From a virus, in the IMG/VR virus record IMGVR_UViG_3300020430_000066, positions 1-29,891 of that record: 29,891 nucleotides of DNA. One strand, written 5' to 3'. The notes under the pieces were generated by a model. The model saw only the letters and a program-made list of their open reading frames with translations. It ran no database searches and was not told the DNA's origin. Made by a program: the position numbers and the translations under genes. Every line of letters starts with the position of its first letter. Positions within the stretch are counted from its first letter, which is position 1. Shown piece by piece: positions 29,674 through 29,891 of this stretch.

Positions 29674-29863
29674 CTTTGTCCTCATCTGTCCAAACAAGAA
29701 TACTCTTGCCTATGACTTTTGTTTTACATTTATTTTTTTTATAAACTTGCATTGATTGTAAAAAGAATTCTTCAAGCTCCTTGTAAGTATCAAAGGTGTA
29801 CTTCAGTACAGCACCAGTGGAGGATTGCACCACCACTGGAGTATATTTTTTATTTAAACTCAA
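29642..29863 (-). CDS. Hypothetical 73-aa protein, probable TTG start
   Basis: The first codon used, the complement of 29861-29863, is TTG, preceded by AAGGTGGG at a suitable distance. The frame stays open to the window edge, so a start outside cannot be excluded. The protein has an N-terminal beta pattern (KYTPVVVQSSTGAVLKYTFD), a helix (TYKELEEFFLQSMQVYKKNK) and a final strand with WTDEDKDG. It is unrecognised. It overlaps the HTH gene by 32 bases and is the first visible gene of the leftward operon; the promoter must lie beyond the window. Confidence 0.6.
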   Translation of the reverse strand: MSLNKKYTPVVVQSSTGAVLKYTFDTYKELEEFFLQSMQVYKKNKCKTKVIGKSILVWTDEDKDGSNTPRVGN

Positions 29864-29891
29864 GATCCCACCTTTTGTAATTGTGAATATT

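Noticed and set aside
1-29891. CRISPR arrays, tRNA genes, insertion sequences, T7-type RNA polymerase promoters
   Set aside because: None was seen: no spaced palindromic repeats, no cloverleaf with CCA context, no transposase, and no recurrent promoter-like consensus between genes.

Overview
The window is most of an AT-rich tailed-phage genome with podovirus (T7-like) architecture. The evidence is a T7-type morphogenesis series in near-canonical order: terminase, a gp13-like protein, gp8-type portal, scaffold, capsid, tail tubular proteins A and B, three or four internal virion (ejection) proteins, and a tail fibre with the gp17 N-terminal anchor. AT richness, very compact overlapping genes, many tiny lysine-rich proteins and marine-type tail fibre modules suggest a marine phage, possibly of SAR11/Pelagibacterales or another AT-rich alphaproteobacterium. 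The host is inferred; nothing here proves it. No RNA polymerase, DNA polymerase, tRNA, CRISPR array or insertion sequence is visible.

Layout. 1-1.2 kb: end of an early region, with a partial charged protein, two overlapping micro-ORFs and a 92-residue protein with an SSB-like acidic tail. 1.29-3.7 kb: terminase small and large subunits, with two small membrane or exported proteins and one probably broken micro-ORF between them. 3.7-5.55 kb: a gp13-like GNAT-fold protein, then eight very small, mostly Lys/Arg-rich genes overlapping stop-to-start. 5.55-9.6 kb: portal, Bbp19-like protein, scaffold, a stem-loop and direct repeat, major capsid, decoration protein and a strong intrinsic terminator. 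9.63-19.8 kb: tail tubes and ejection proteins, one of which carries a RelA/SpoT-like domain. 19.8-24.3 kb: three receptor-facing proteins (fibre with a cupredoxin-like insert, C1q/TNF-like protein, glycine-rich adhesin) plus a 99-residue companion. 24.3-26.26 kb: lysis cassette (coiled-coil membrane proteins, holin-like protein, T4-type lysozyme) with two basic micro-proteins inside it.

The right end (26.26-29.86 kb) is transcribed leftward and converges on the lysozyme gene with a 1-base gap. It holds, in transcription order, an unknown 73-residue protein, a Cro/CI-type HTH protein, a compact serine recombinase, a YqaJ/lambda-type exonuclease, an 85-residue unknown, a RecT annealing protein and a zinc-knuckle/winged-helix protein. 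This reads as a Red-like recombination operon joined to a regulator and a site-specific recombinase.

The observations most worth following are the RelA/SpoT-like domain in an ejected virion protein, the micro-gene cassette before the portal, the cupredoxin-like copper site in the tail fibre, the apparent absence of GGWCC across the window, and the composition shift in the glycine-rich adhesin.
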